DNA of 34,870 nucleotides from RGIG4790 sp964437615 (GTDB lineage Bacteria > Bacillota > Clostridia > Christensenellales > UBA1242): contig CAYTHL010000009.1 of NCBI GenBank assembly GCA_964437615.1, forward strand, positions 1 to 34,870, read 5' to 3'. Every line of letters starts with the position of its first letter. The first letter of the stretch is position 1. Positions 24,981-32,984 of the stretch are shown one piece after another. The notes below the pieces were generated by a model that saw only the letters and a program-made list of their open reading frames with translations, had not been told where the DNA came from and did no database searches. The position numbers were made by a program, and so were the translations under genes.

Positions 24981-25051
24981 GTTTTATAATTTAAATGCAA
25001 CTTTACTCGGCGGGCAATAAAAGGGGCTGGTAAAAGTGGTAAAAAACTATA

Positions 25052-25244
25052 GGTTTGGGGCTGGCGGAGCCCCACCTGCGGCGGCAGGCGGGGCCGCGGG
25101 GCGCCCTTGGGGCATCAGCTAATCGTCCCCGCAACCACCAAACGCCACACACAAAGGCTTAACAGCCCACGCATTACCGGGCTTCCGCCCCAAGGGGCGA
25201 CCCGCTCTTTGCGGCATTCGCCGCAAAGCCGCCAGCCCCAAACC
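25052..25244. repeat. GC-rich palindromic intergenic element, copy 2
   Basis: A 193-bp block of very high GC that fills most of the rluB-ytfP spacer. Bounded by a perfect 16-bp inverted repeat (25052-25067 with 25229-25244; GGTTTGGGGCTGGCGG and its complement). Inside: CCTGC / GCAGG near 25074, a long-range pair around GCCCTTGGGGC and GCCCCAAGG, an ACACACA stretch, and the hairpin TTTGCGG / CCGCAAA (25208-25227). Same plan as the element at 8984-9116. Confidence 0.75.
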
Positions 25245-25268
25245 AAAAACTAAATTTTAGGAGCAGAA

Positions 25269-26492
25269 ATGAATATCTGTATTATAGGTGCAGGAGCCAG
25301 CGGCTGCGTTTGCGCAATCGAACTTGCAAAAAACGGCCACTCGGTAACCTTGTACGAAAAAAACGAAAAAATTGGTAAAAAACTGTATATTACTGGCAAA
25401 GGCAGATGCAATTTAACTAACGCCACAACCGGCAATATCTTTTTGCAAAACGTTGTACATGGCTCAAAATTTATTTTGTCGGCCGAAACCCGATTTAATA
25501 GTAGTGACACTATGGCAATGTTCACAAGTTTTGGCGTACCATTAAAAATAGAGCGAGGCAACCGCGTCTTTCCCCAAAGCGATAAATCTAGCGACATAAT
25601 CCACGCCCTAGATAAACAGCTAAAATTGTATAAAGTAAACCTAAACCTAAATACGCCAGTGCAAGAAATTGTCGCAAATAGCGGCAAAATTGTCGGCGTA
25701 AAGGTCAATAACAAAACCATACCGTTTGACGCCGTAATTGTTGCAACTGGCGGCAAAAGCTATCCCGCAACCGGCAGCACTGGGGACGGCTATAAATTTG
25801 CCGAGTCTGTGGGGCATCAAATTATCGAGCCTGTGCCAAGCTTGGTTGCAATAGACGTTTACGACAAAGACATTTTTAGTCTGCAAGGTCTAACCCTAAA
25901 AAATATCTCAATTACAGCCTACAAAAACAATAAGCCAATCTATTTTAGTCCAATCGGCGAGTTGCTGTTTACCGGCACGGGAATAAGCGGGCCACTGGTA
26001 CTATCGGCCTCCGCCCATGTAAACAGGGTAGACATAAAGGACTTAAGCATTTGCATAGACTTTAAACCAGCGCTAAATTTAGAAGCCGTCGAGGGCAGAA
26101 TTTCAAGAGATATTCAAAGCATGGGCGCTAAACAAATTTCTTCACTTTTAGAGGGGCTACTACCAAAATCTCTGTGCGGAATTTTTGCAAACAGATTAGG
26201 CATAAACATGACCGACAGAGCAAATCAACTCAGCCGCTCGCAGCGATCAAACCTTGCAATTATGCTAAAAAACTTTAAGTTGCAAGCTAAGCACCTAGAG
26301 GGCTTTGACCATGCCGTAATCACATCTGGTGGAGTATCCACAAAACAAATAGATCCAAGCTCAATGCAAAGTAAACTTGTAAAGGGGCTATACTTTATAG
26401 GCGAAGTGTTAGATATAGACGCCCTAACTGGCGGATTTAATTTGCAACTAGCTTTTTCTACCGCAATGGCTTGCGCCAGTAATATAAGATAA
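25269..26492 (+). CDS. NAD(P)/FAD-dependent oxidoreductase, HI0933/BaiN family (YtfP-like)
   Basis: A 407-residue flavoprotein of the HI0933 family. The N-terminal dinucleotide-binding motif IIGAGASG starts at residue 5; the family signature GKKLYITGKGRCNLTN is at about 37-52; the FAD segment VIVATGGKSYPATGSTGDGY and the C-terminal TSGGVSTKQ and LTGGFNLQLAFSTAMACA follow. The B. subtilis relative ytfP lies next to ytfI and ytfJ. BaiN acts on bile acids in one gut Clostridium, but that role cannot be assumed for this family member. AGGAG precedes the ATG. Confidence 0.88.
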   Translation: MNICIIGAGASGCVCAIELAKNGHSVTLYEKNEKIGKKLYITGKGRCNLTNATTGNIFLQNVVHGSKFILSAETRFNSSDTMAMFTSFGVPLKIERGNRVFPQSDKSSDIIHALDKQLKLYKVNLNLNTPVQEIVANSGKIVGVKVNNKTIPFDAVIVATGGKSYPATGSTGDGYKFAESVGHQIIEPVPSLVAIDVYDKDIFSLQGLTLKNISITAYKNNKPIYFSPIGELLFTGTGISGPLVLSASAHVNRVDIKDLSICIDFKPALNLEAVEGRISRDIQSMGAKQISSLLEGLLPKSLCGIFANRLGINMTDRANQLSRSQRSNLAIMLKNFKLQAKHLEGFDHAVITSGGVSTKQIDPSSMQSKLVKGLYFIGEVLDIDALTGGFNLQLAFSTAMACASNIR

Positions 26493-26629
26493 ATATTCAA
26501 AATTTACACATGTAAAGTACTGTTTTTGCAGTTTTTAGCCACATTTTATTAAAAACTATATTACATTTAATCTAAAAACCGCATAATATCACATACACAA
26601 GTGTAAAAAATACACAAAAGGAGCAATTT
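26493..26629 (+). promoter_or_regulatory. plsC upstream region with promoter
   Basis: TTACAT (26561-26566), 17-bp spacer, TAATAT (26584-26589). Also a palindrome TTTACA / TGTAAA (26503-26516) and one reverse copy of the AAAAACTGCAAAA motif (26523-26537). Confidence 0.45.
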
Positions 26630-27274
26630 ATGTTATTTATATTAGCATTTTTAATATTTTATTTGCCAATAACTTTGCTTATGCCAACCAAAGTTATAAA
26701 TAAGCACAAATTTCCTAAAAAAAGCAGCAAACAGGGTTATATAATATCAGCTAATCATCTAAGCAACTTTGATGTAATTTTGTTTGATATTAAGTTTGCA
26801 AGAAAAATTAACTACATGGCAAAAAAGGAACTTTTTAACAACAAATTTTTTGGCTGGGTACTAAAAAAACTTGGCGCAATAAAACTAGATAGAAAAGCAA
26901 AGGACACGGTTGCATATATGACGGCTATTCGCACTCTAAAAAAGGGTAAGCCGCTAGGACTTTTTCCCGAGGGTACTCGCAACAAAGGCAACGACCAAGG
27001 CGACATGTTAGAAGCAAAAAATGGGGCAGTTGTTTTTGCTAGCAAGGCTGGCGTGCCAATTATTCCAATGGCAATTTACCGCAGGCCAAAACTTTTTAGA
27101 ACAAACAAAATATTAGTTGGCGACCCATTTTATCCGCAAGGCGAAAATCCTCGAAAACTAACTAAGGACGAAATTGACCAAAATGTAAAGGCACTCACCG
27201 AGCGAATAAACACTCTGCACGCCCAACTAGTGCAAACTTACGGCAAAACCGCCAAACCTAAACTGTCCGCTTAA
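26630..27274 (+). CDS. plsC: 1-acyl-sn-glycerol-3-phosphate acyltransferase
   Basis: PlsC acylates lysophosphatidic acid to phosphatidic acid at the membrane. The 214-residue protein has an N-terminal membrane helix (2-19), the catalytic HX4D in NHLSNFD near 43-49, the glycerol-phosphate binding FPEGTR near 104-109 and the third block VPIIPMAIYR. AGGAG lies 7 nt before the ATG. The last 26 coding bases are repeated 73 bp downstream. Confidence 0.92.
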   Translation: MLFILAFLIFYLPITLLMPTKVINKHKFPKKSSKQGYIISANHLSNFDVILFDIKFARKINYMAKKELFNNKFFGWVLKKLGAIKLDRKAKDTVAYMTAIRTLKKGKPLGLFPEGTRNKGNDQGDMLEAKNGAVVFASKAGVPIIPMAIYRRPKLFRTNKILVGDPFYPQGENPRKLTKDEIDQNVKALTERINTLHAQLVQTYGKTAKPKLSA

Positions 27275-27350
27275 AAATGGCAAAATCACAAAAAGTAAAA
27301 TATCCACCAAAATATCATTAGCCGCCAAATCTAAACTATCCGCTTAAAAA
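27249..27350. repeat. Duplicated 3' end of plsC
   Basis: 27249-27277 (end of plsC including its stop) and 27322-27350 match at 27 of 29 positions in the same direction. The second copy is outside any gene, about 95 bp before the broken tRNA. Confidence 0.8.
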
Positions 27351-27384
27351 GATGATTAATTGATAATAAAATCTTTTAAAACAG

Positions 27385-27413
27385 TTGAATTAAACAAAAA
27401 TTTAGTATATAAT
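27385..27413 (+). promoter_or_regulatory. Sigma-A promoter of the tRNA-Thr locus
   Basis: TTGAAT (27385-27390), exactly 17 bp, TATAAT (27408-27413). It would start RNA at about 27420, before the 7-bp palindrome TTAGGCA / TGCCTAA (27426-27442) and the tRNA half. Confidence 0.75.
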
Positions 27414-27445
27414 CCTAGTATCTATTTAGGCAATTTGCCTAATGT

Positions 27446-27483
27446 GCTAACGTGGCTCAGTTGGTAGAGCAGCTGATTCGTAA
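27446..27483 (+). pseudogene. 5' half of a tRNA-Thr gene, cut at the anticodon loop
   Basis: The 38 nt match the 5' half of the intact tRNA at 27538 except in the acceptor stem (GCTAACG against GCTCGTG) and one base of the anticodon stem. The match ends exactly at the end of the loop TTCGTAA; the expected 3' anticodon stem, T-arm and acceptor half do not follow and were not seen elsewhere in the window. Interpreted as an insertion scar (attL). Confidence 0.8.
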
Positions 27484-27537
27484 ACTAAAAAAGAAAGAAA
27501 ATTTGAAATAAGAAACAGGTGTAAAAACACCTTGTAT

Positions 27538-27613
27538 GCTCGTGTGGCTCAGTTGGTAGAGCAGTTGATTCGTAATCAACAGGTCATGGGTCCGAGTCCC
27601 ATCACGAGCTCCA
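27538..27613 (+). tRNA. tRNA-Thr (anticodon CGT)
   Basis: Full cloverleaf of 76 nt: acceptor GCTCGTG / CACGAGC, D-arm GCTC/GAGC, anticodon stem GTTGA / TCAAC around TTCGTAA with anticodon CGT at 27571-27573, T-arm ATGGG TCCGAGT CCCAT, discriminator T and an encoded CCA (27611-27613). Reads ACG. It lies 54 bp after the broken tRNA-Thr and probably shares its promoter. Confidence 0.97.
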
Positions 27614-27614
27614 T

Positions 27615-27645
27615 AAAAAGTGCTGAAATAAAAGCACTTTTATTA
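27615..27645 (+). terminator. Intrinsic terminator after tRNA-Thr
   Basis: Stem AAAAGTGCT / AGCACTTTT (27616-27624, 27633-27641), followed by a T-rich run. Confidence 0.75.
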
Positions 27646-27664
27646 TTTTTTATAACAATTTTTA

Positions 27665-27823
27665 TACACCTATTTTTGATAAAAATACACCTAATGTCAA
27701 AAAATTGCAACAAATACATTAGCACAAGAGCAACCGATTGCAATAGACAATGTCAAGCGGAAAAATCCATCTAAACCTGCCTAAATACACGTAAAATTGC
27801 TCTATTAGGTGTAAATAGGTGTA
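27665..27823. repeat. Four TACACCTA sites, two in each orientation
   Basis: TACACCTA at 27665-27672 and 27686-27693 (21 bp apart) and its complement TAGGTGTA at 27806-27813 and 27816-27823 (10 bp apart). A related hairpin AGGTGT / ACACCT lies at 27517-27532. Spacing by one and two helix turns next to a putative att core is what arm-type recombinase or excisionase sites look like. Confidence 0.65.
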
Positions 27824-27881
27824 TGTTTTTATCATTTAAGATAAATAAAAATGGAAAATATTATGAAAATTTTAGGATTAT

Positions 27882-27890
27882 TGCTATAAT
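27882..27890 (+). promoter_or_regulatory. Extended -10 of the LysR gene
   Basis: TGC followed by TATAAT (27885-27890), 16 nt before the start codon; no good -35. The transcript leader would be about 10 nt and includes AGGAGAG. Confidence 0.5.
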
Positions 27891-27906
27891 TGTATTAGGA
27901 GAGCTT

Positions 27907-28773
27907 ATGGAGAATATCAATATTTTGAATTACAACTATGACGCGATTAAGTATTTTATCAGCGTTGCAAAGCACGGAAGTTTGTCAAGGGCGGCAAGTT
28001 CTTTGGACATTTCGCAGTCTGCATTAAGTCAGTCAATGAAAAATTTGGAGCAAAGTTTGGGAGTGATTTTGTTTAATCGCAACACGCGTGGAATAATTTT
28101 GACTGAAGAAGGGCGTGTACTTTATGAAAACGCAACAGCAGGAAATGAATATTTTAAAAATGCCATTATTGAAACATTGCGTGTTAGGTCTTTCAACAAC
28201 TTAAAACATTGCAAAATTTCAATTTCATTTTCATTGGCAAGTTTATTGATTTCACCGATTATAAGGAGATTGCAAGACAAACTTCCAAATATTAATCTCG
28301 AATTTTTCAAACACATTTATGAGAATGATGTTGTTGACAAATTGCAATCTGGTGAATTTGATCTTGTGATTTTGAAAAGTAACACTGATTTTAATATTAA
28401 AGAAGTTGAAGTAAAAAAATTGCGAGAACTTCATTACGTTTTTGCTTATAGTCCGGATTATTTTAATTTGCCTGAAATAATGACTATGGAGGAACTTGCA
28501 AAATTTCCTATCATAATGAAACAGCGAACAGGAAGAAATGACAATTCATGGATAAAGTTTTCTTTTGATAAATTTATTGAATGTCGCAATGACAATCAAT
28601 GCTTGGAACTGATTAAAAATGGTGCAGGCATTGGTGTATATCCAAAGGAATTGGTGGACAAGGAAAATTTGAAAGTCCTTAATGTTGAAGGATTTGTGCC
28701 AACAAAAAGGGCTGTTTTTGCTTGCTTTTTAGCATCTAATGAGATTGCAAAGAAAATCGTGAAAGAGTTATAA
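27907..28773 (+). CDS. LysR family transcriptional regulator
   Basis: A 288-residue LysR-type regulator. The winged helix-turn-helix (about 11-70) shows AIKYFISVAKHGSLSRAASS, LDISQSALSQSMKNLE and FNRNTRGIILTEEG; the effector-binding part follows with LQSGEFDLVI and a late ELIKNGAGIGVYP. ATG 27907 has AGGAGAG (27897-27903) before it; the open frame starts earlier at 27823 without such a site. It lies 95 nt before the kinase-exporter genes in the same direction and is their likely regulator; the ligand is unknown. Codon use differs from the core genes. Confidence 0.9.
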   Translation: MENINILNYNYDAIKYFISVAKHGSLSRAASSLDISQSALSQSMKNLEQSLGVILFNRNTRGIILTEEGRVLYENATAGNEYFKNAIIETLRVRSFNNLKHCKISISFSLASLLISPIIRRLQDKLPNINLEFFKHIYENDVVDKLQSGEFDLVILKSNTDFNIKEVEVKKLRELHYVFAYSPDYFNLPEIMTMEELAKFPIIMKQRTGRNDNSWIKFSFDKFIECRNDNQCLELIKNGAGIGVYPKELVDKENLKVLNVEGFVPTKRAVFACFLASNEIAKKIVKEL

Positions 28774-28844
28774 TTAACATAGCATGTTATAAGAAAAACT
28801 TATAATATGTTTTATATTTTTATATATCAAAATTGGCTTTATTA

Positions 28845-28853
28845 TGTTATAAT
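28845..28853 (+). promoter_or_regulatory. Extended -10 before the kinase-exporter operon
   Basis: TGT followed by TATAAT (28848-28853), 15 nt before the start codon. A weak -35 agrees with activator dependence on the LysR protein (inference). Confidence 0.5.
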
Positions 28854-28868
28854 CTATTTGAGGTTGAT

Positions 28869-30683
28869 ATGTTATCGCAAAAGATAAAGTTTCTTGAAGG
28901 TGTGACGAAGTTTGAAGAAGCGGTTGGTGGATATTCCGGAGCACAAAAATTTTTATTTGAGAAAAATGAAAAAAAATATTTTATAAAAATAGGAAAATTT
29001 GAAGTCAGAGACGACTTGGAAGAATTGTTTTCTTGGGCTGATATTCCACATCCAAAAGTTGTTGAAAGCGGGACGTATGATGAAGAAAACAATTATATCA
29101 TTGAAGAATTTGCTGATGGGACTCCACTGAAATTTAAACTTGACGATTTTGCTCCAAAATTTGTGTATGAATTTGGGTTTCGTATTGGAGAGAGATATCG
29201 CAATCTGCGCAAAAAGTTTCCAGACAAGCCTGTAAGTGATGAAACTTATGCAAATTATATGAAACAAGTTGACAAATATCTTGAAAGATTGGCAATAAGT
29301 GTGCGTGAGAATAAGGATAAATTATCTGAAAGCCAAAAAGTTTTTTTGGATTACATAAAAAATTTCTTAAACAATAAACGAAAACTTGTAAAAGAAAGCG
29401 TTATGGTTTTTGGTCACACAGATGTCAAGCCAAGCAACTTTTTGATTAGTGAACGAGAAATCAATGTTATAGATTTTGAACATACAGATTATAAAGAACT
29501 TTCTTTGTCACTGCTATGGTCATTTGCTCGAGCAGACTTCAAAGATGAGAAAAATTATTCTTTTGCAAATGGCTATCTTGATGGACTTTTCAATTTTTAT
29601 GTTCCTAAAAATTTTTTGAAGTGTTGCAATTACACATATCTTTTCAACATGTGCAAATATTGCTGCGATTACATTGAAAACGGTGAATTTGATAAACTTG
29701 ACAAATTGATGAATTACATACAGCTTAATTTTATGAAAAATGGAAAAATTCAAGTTGATAAAAATTTATTGAAGGTCGCAAAAGTCGAAGATTTTTCTAT
29801 GCTTAAAGATTTTGAAATAACTTATATGAAAGGAAGTTATTCGCCGGATAATTTGACTTTTAAGTGTGAAAATGGCGATAAAAAATATTTCTTGAAGATA
29901 ATGCAAACAAACAAAAGAAATTTGCAGCACTGTCTTGATTTATATGAGTTAATGCAACACTTAAACATTCCAATCAGCCCAGTGCGAACTTATGGGAGTT
30001 GTTGTGATAATAGATTCTTTATAATTAATGATTTTATTGAGTATCCAGAAATGGACTTGCATGCAAATAGTTTAACATTTGAAGAAGGGGTTAGGCTTGG
30101 ACAATTGGTTGCAAAAGAATTAAAGAAACTTAAAGGTCACAAGGCAGCCGGTGTAAGAACTTTTGATAAAAATGATTTATCTAAAACATTGACATGCGAT
30201 GTTGAATTTGTTTTTGGAGAAAGTGAAAAATGTCCTTTTATTGATATGAAAAAATGTGATGCTCTTTCGATTATATACAAACTGATTAAGAGTTTTGATG
30301 ACGAAAAACTTGTCTTAATCCATGGCGATGTTAAGTTTGGGAACATTCTGTTTGATGGAAAAGACAAAGTTGTTTTTGTGGATAATGAAAGTTTGATGTG
30401 CAGTTATGATATTATAAATTTCTTATACAACATTCTTTCTGGATTTGAAGGCAGTAAAGTTTTGCTATATCAAGGTTTTGTGAACGGCTATTTGAAATTT
30501 ATGAATGACGGACAAATTCCACAAAGAATTCAAGGTCAAGCCAAATTGTTGATTTTTGCGAGACTTTTGAGAGATGTTAAAGCAATCTTAAATAAGACTG
30601 GCAGTGATAAAAGAATAAAATTGTTGAACGAGCTTTGCCAGAAATACATTGTTTGTGACGAGGGAATAGTATGGCTAAAGTGA
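28869..30683 (+). CDS. Tandem APH-type kinase (two aminoglycoside phosphotransferase-like domains)
   Basis: A 604-residue protein made of two protein-kinase-like APH domains. Domain 1 has the phosphate loop VGGYSGAQ, the ATP Lys in YFIKIG, the catalytic loop HTDVKPSN (His183, Asp185, Asn190) and metal Asp202 in VIDFEH. Domain 2 repeats this: KGSYSPDN, YFLKIM, HGDVKFGN (His485, Asp487, Asn492) and Asp505 in VFVDNES. Both sites keep all key residues. ATG 28869 follows GAGG. The 3' end overlaps the ABC gene by 13 nt and ends in TGA. Family members phosphorylate aminoglycosides, macrolides, choline or sugars; the substrate here is unknown. Confidence 0.85.
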   Translation: MLSQKIKFLEGVTKFEEAVGGYSGAQKFLFEKNEKKYFIKIGKFEVRDDLEELFSWADIPHPKVVESGTYDEENNYIIEEFADGTPLKFKLDDFAPKFVYEFGFRIGERYRNLRKKFPDKPVSDETYANYMKQVDKYLERLAISVRENKDKLSESQKVFLDYIKNFLNNKRKLVKESVMVFGHTDVKPSNFLISEREINVIDFEHTDYKELSLSLLWSFARADFKDEKNYSFANGYLDGLFNFYVPKNFLKCCNYTYLFNMCKYCCDYIENGEFDKLDKLMNYIQLNFMKNGKIQVDKNLLKVAKVEDFSMLKDFEITYMKGSYSPDNLTFKCENGDKKYFLKIMQTNKRNLQHCLDLYELMQHLNIPISPVRTYGSCCDNRFFIINDFIEYPEMDLHANSLTFEEGVRLGQLVAKELKKLKGHKAAGVRTFDKNDLSKTLTCDVEFVFGESEKCPFIDMKKCDALSIIYKLIKSFDDEKLVLIHGDVKFGNILFDGKDKVVFVDNESLMCSYDIINFLYNILSGFEGSKVLLYQGFVNGYLKFMNDGQIPQRIQGQAKLLIFARLLRDVKAILNKTGSDKRIKLLNELCQKYIVCDEGIVWLK

Positions 30684-32404
30684 AAAAATATTCGGCATTA
30701 AGGCAGATTTTAAAATTTTATAAAAAACATATTGGCTTTTATATAGGATTTGTCATTATTTTGCTTCTTAAAGCAGCGATATCTTTTTACAGTGCAATGT
30801 TGGTTGCAGAAATTATCGCCAAAATGATGGTGGCAGATTTTGACGCTGTTTGGAGAGTGATCGCAATCAATCTTGGGATTTTGCTTGTTTATCACGCACT
30901 GTCATATCTTAACACATATTTCTATAAAAATCTAGAAAATAGGGTGAGATATGATTTGCAACAAAAGATTATTGAATCGGCGCTCAACATCAAAATGAGT
31001 TATTATGACAATCTTGGCTCGGGCGTTATTGTCACGCGTTTGACATCAGACATTGACCACATTTCTGAAAGATTTAAATCCTTGACGGAAAAAATAGTGA
31101 ACATAATTCGCAGGGTTTCATATTTGGTGTATATCTTCGTGCTGAACATATACATAGGTATTTTTGTGTTTGCCTCGGTGATCGTTGTATCCTTGGCTTA
31201 CACAATAAGAATTCATTATTTGTCAAAATTAAAACCGCAAGTTAAAGCACAAAGAGAAGTTGTTAACTCAAAGATCATTGAAACTGTGCGTGCGGTTAAG
31301 GACATAAAAACTCTGAACTGCGATGACAATGTGCTTTCGCTTGTGGGAGAGGTGCAAAATGAATTTATCAGAAAAGACAATCATGAATATTATGTTGGAA
31401 ACTTGCTTCGTAAAATCACAGACGCAGTTGTCAGTTTGAGTGATTTTGCCTTTATGGCATTGAGTATTTTTTTGATGATAAAAATTGATTTGACTGCCAC
31501 AATTTTTTACACTTGTTATCTTTATAAAGATCACACTTTTACTCTTGCAAATGAACTCGGAGATTTTAGATATGAACTTGCCGAATGTGAGGTTTGTGCA
31601 CAAAGGCTGTTTGCGATTGTTTATCCAAATGAAAGCGATATTGACCAATATGGCGAAAATTATATGGAGTGTTATGAAGGCGGAATAAGCTTTAAAGATG
31701 TCACATTTTCATATGTCCCTGAAATTGAGGTTTTGAAAGGGGTTTCTTTTGAAATTAAGCCTAAAAGCACAATTGCTTTTGTAGGAGAAAGTGGATGTGG
31801 AAAAAGCACCATCACAAATTTGATTGGGCATTTGTATTATAAAGACTCGGGGCAAATTTTGATAGGTGACAGCGAAATTGACGGTTTGAACAAACAATTT
31901 ATAAGAGATAATATTGCCATTGTAAATCAGTTTCCGTATCTTTTCAATTTGTCAATTCGTGAAAATTTCAGAATGATAAATTCGCAAATTACAGATGAAG
32001 AAATTTGGCAACTATGTGAAAAGGTGATATTAAAAGATTTTATTAAATCTCTTCCAAAAGGTCTTGACAGCGTAATTGGGGAAGGCGGTTGTCAACTTTC
32101 GGGCGGGCAAAGACAAAAACTTTGTATTGCAAGAGCACTTTGCCGCAATGTGAAGGTTATGATTTTTGATGAAGCGACAAGCTCGCTTGACAACACTTCT
32201 CAAAACGAGGTGATGGAGGTCATCAAACAATTATCTAGTCAAATGACGATAATTTTGATTGCTCATCGTCTTTCAACAATAACTTTTGCTGATTCTATCA
32301 TTTTGATTAAAGACGGCCAAGTTGTTGGAGAGGGAAAGCATCAAGATTTAATTGAAAACAACGATTATTACATATCTTTATACAAAAAATCTGTTGGAGA
32401 ATAA
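30671..32404 (+). CDS. ABC exporter, fused membrane and ATPase domains
   Basis: A 577-residue half-transporter of the type I exporter family, probably a homodimer. About six membrane helices (17-40, 55-75, 130-165, 245-280) with the intracellular coupling segment NLGSGVIVTRLTSDIDHI; then the ATPase with Walker A GESGCGKST near 374, signature LSGGQRQK, Walker B VMIFDEATSSLD and H-loop AHRLS. No peptidase domain. Translationally coupled to the tandem kinase gene, which suggests joint action: export of a phosphorylated compound, or defence against one. Confidence 0.93.
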   Translation: MAKVKKYSALRQILKFYKKHIGFYIGFVIILLLKAAISFYSAMLVAEIIAKMMVADFDAVWRVIAINLGILLVYHALSYLNTYFYKNLENRVRYDLQQKIIESALNIKMSYYDNLGSGVIVTRLTSDIDHISERFKSLTEKIVNIIRRVSYLVYIFVLNIYIGIFVFASVIVVSLAYTIRIHYLSKLKPQVKAQREVVNSKIIETVRAVKDIKTLNCDDNVLSLVGEVQNEFIRKDNHEYYVGNLLRKITDAVVSLSDFAFMALSIFLMIKIDLTATIFYTCYLYKDHTFTLANELGDFRYELAECEVCAQRLFAIVYPNESDIDQYGENYMECYEGGISFKDVTFSYVPEIEVLKGVSFEIKPKSTIAFVGESGCGKSTITNLIGHLYYKDSGQILIGDSEIDGLNKQFIRDNIAIVNQFPYLFNLSIRENFRMINSQITDEEIWQLCEKVILKDFIKSLPKGLDSVIGEGGCQLSGGQRQKLCIARALCRNVKVMIFDEATSSLDNTSQNEVMEVIKQLSSQMTIILIAHRLSTITFADSIILIKDGQVVGEGKHQDLIENNDYYISLYKKSVGE

Positions 32405-32406
32405 AA

Positions 32407-32970
32407 ATGAAGAATATCATAATTGGTGGAAGTTGTCGGGCGGGAAAAACTTTACTTGCAAAAGAAATTATGCGCGAGTTTGATTGTTTTAGTTATTTCT
32501 CAACCGACCATATTCGCACCGCATTGATGTTTGCTTTTCCAGATAAAAATTTTGACCGAGAATATGTGGGAGAATATCGAAGATTTGTTTATAAATTTTA
32601 TGAGTGCAATCTTCACTATAATAAACTTGGTTTATACATGATTTTGGAAGGTAATCATTTTTCAATAGAGGAATTTTTGCAGTTTTATAATAATGAAAAT
32701 ACAATTGCAATTTTTGTAGGCAAACCTCAATTAAGCGAAGATGAATATTTTAGAGAGATTCGAGAAAACGAAAAGAAATTTGGATCTTGGACAAGTAAAC
32801 ATTCGGATAAAGAGTTAAAAACATTTGTGCAATCTTATCATAAGAAAAATCTTGAAGAGATTGCAAAGGTGAAGAGGCTAAATTTGCAAAACATATTTTA
32901 TTTAGATACATCTTTCGACCAAATGAAGACAATAAGTGATTTTGTAAAAAACTTGAAAACTATCATATAA
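32407..32970 (+). CDS. P-loop kinase-like protein
   Basis: A 187-residue protein with a Walker A GGSCRAGKT at 7-15, then STDHIRTAL near 33-41 as in small-molecule kinases, and MILEGNHF as a candidate Walker B region. It looks like a nucleoside, shikimate or chloramphenicol-type phosphotransferase fold; I cannot name the substrate. It starts 2 nt after the ABC gene, so it is the third gene of the cassette, and a hairpin with T tract follows. Confidence 0.75.
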   Translation: MKNIIIGGSCRAGKTLLAKEIMREFDCFSYFSTDHIRTALMFAFPDKNFDREYVGEYRRFVYKFYECNLHYNKLGLYMILEGNHFSIEEFLQFYNNENTIAIFVGKPQLSEDEYFREIRENEKKFGSWTSKHSDKELKTFVQSYHKKNLEEIAKVKRLNLQNIFYLDTSFDQMKTISDFVKNLKTII

Positions 32971-32984
32971 AGGCATTCAAAAAT

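Noticed and set aside
27532..27774. Open frame of 80 codons
   Set aside because: It runs through the intact tRNA-Thr gene and its terminator.
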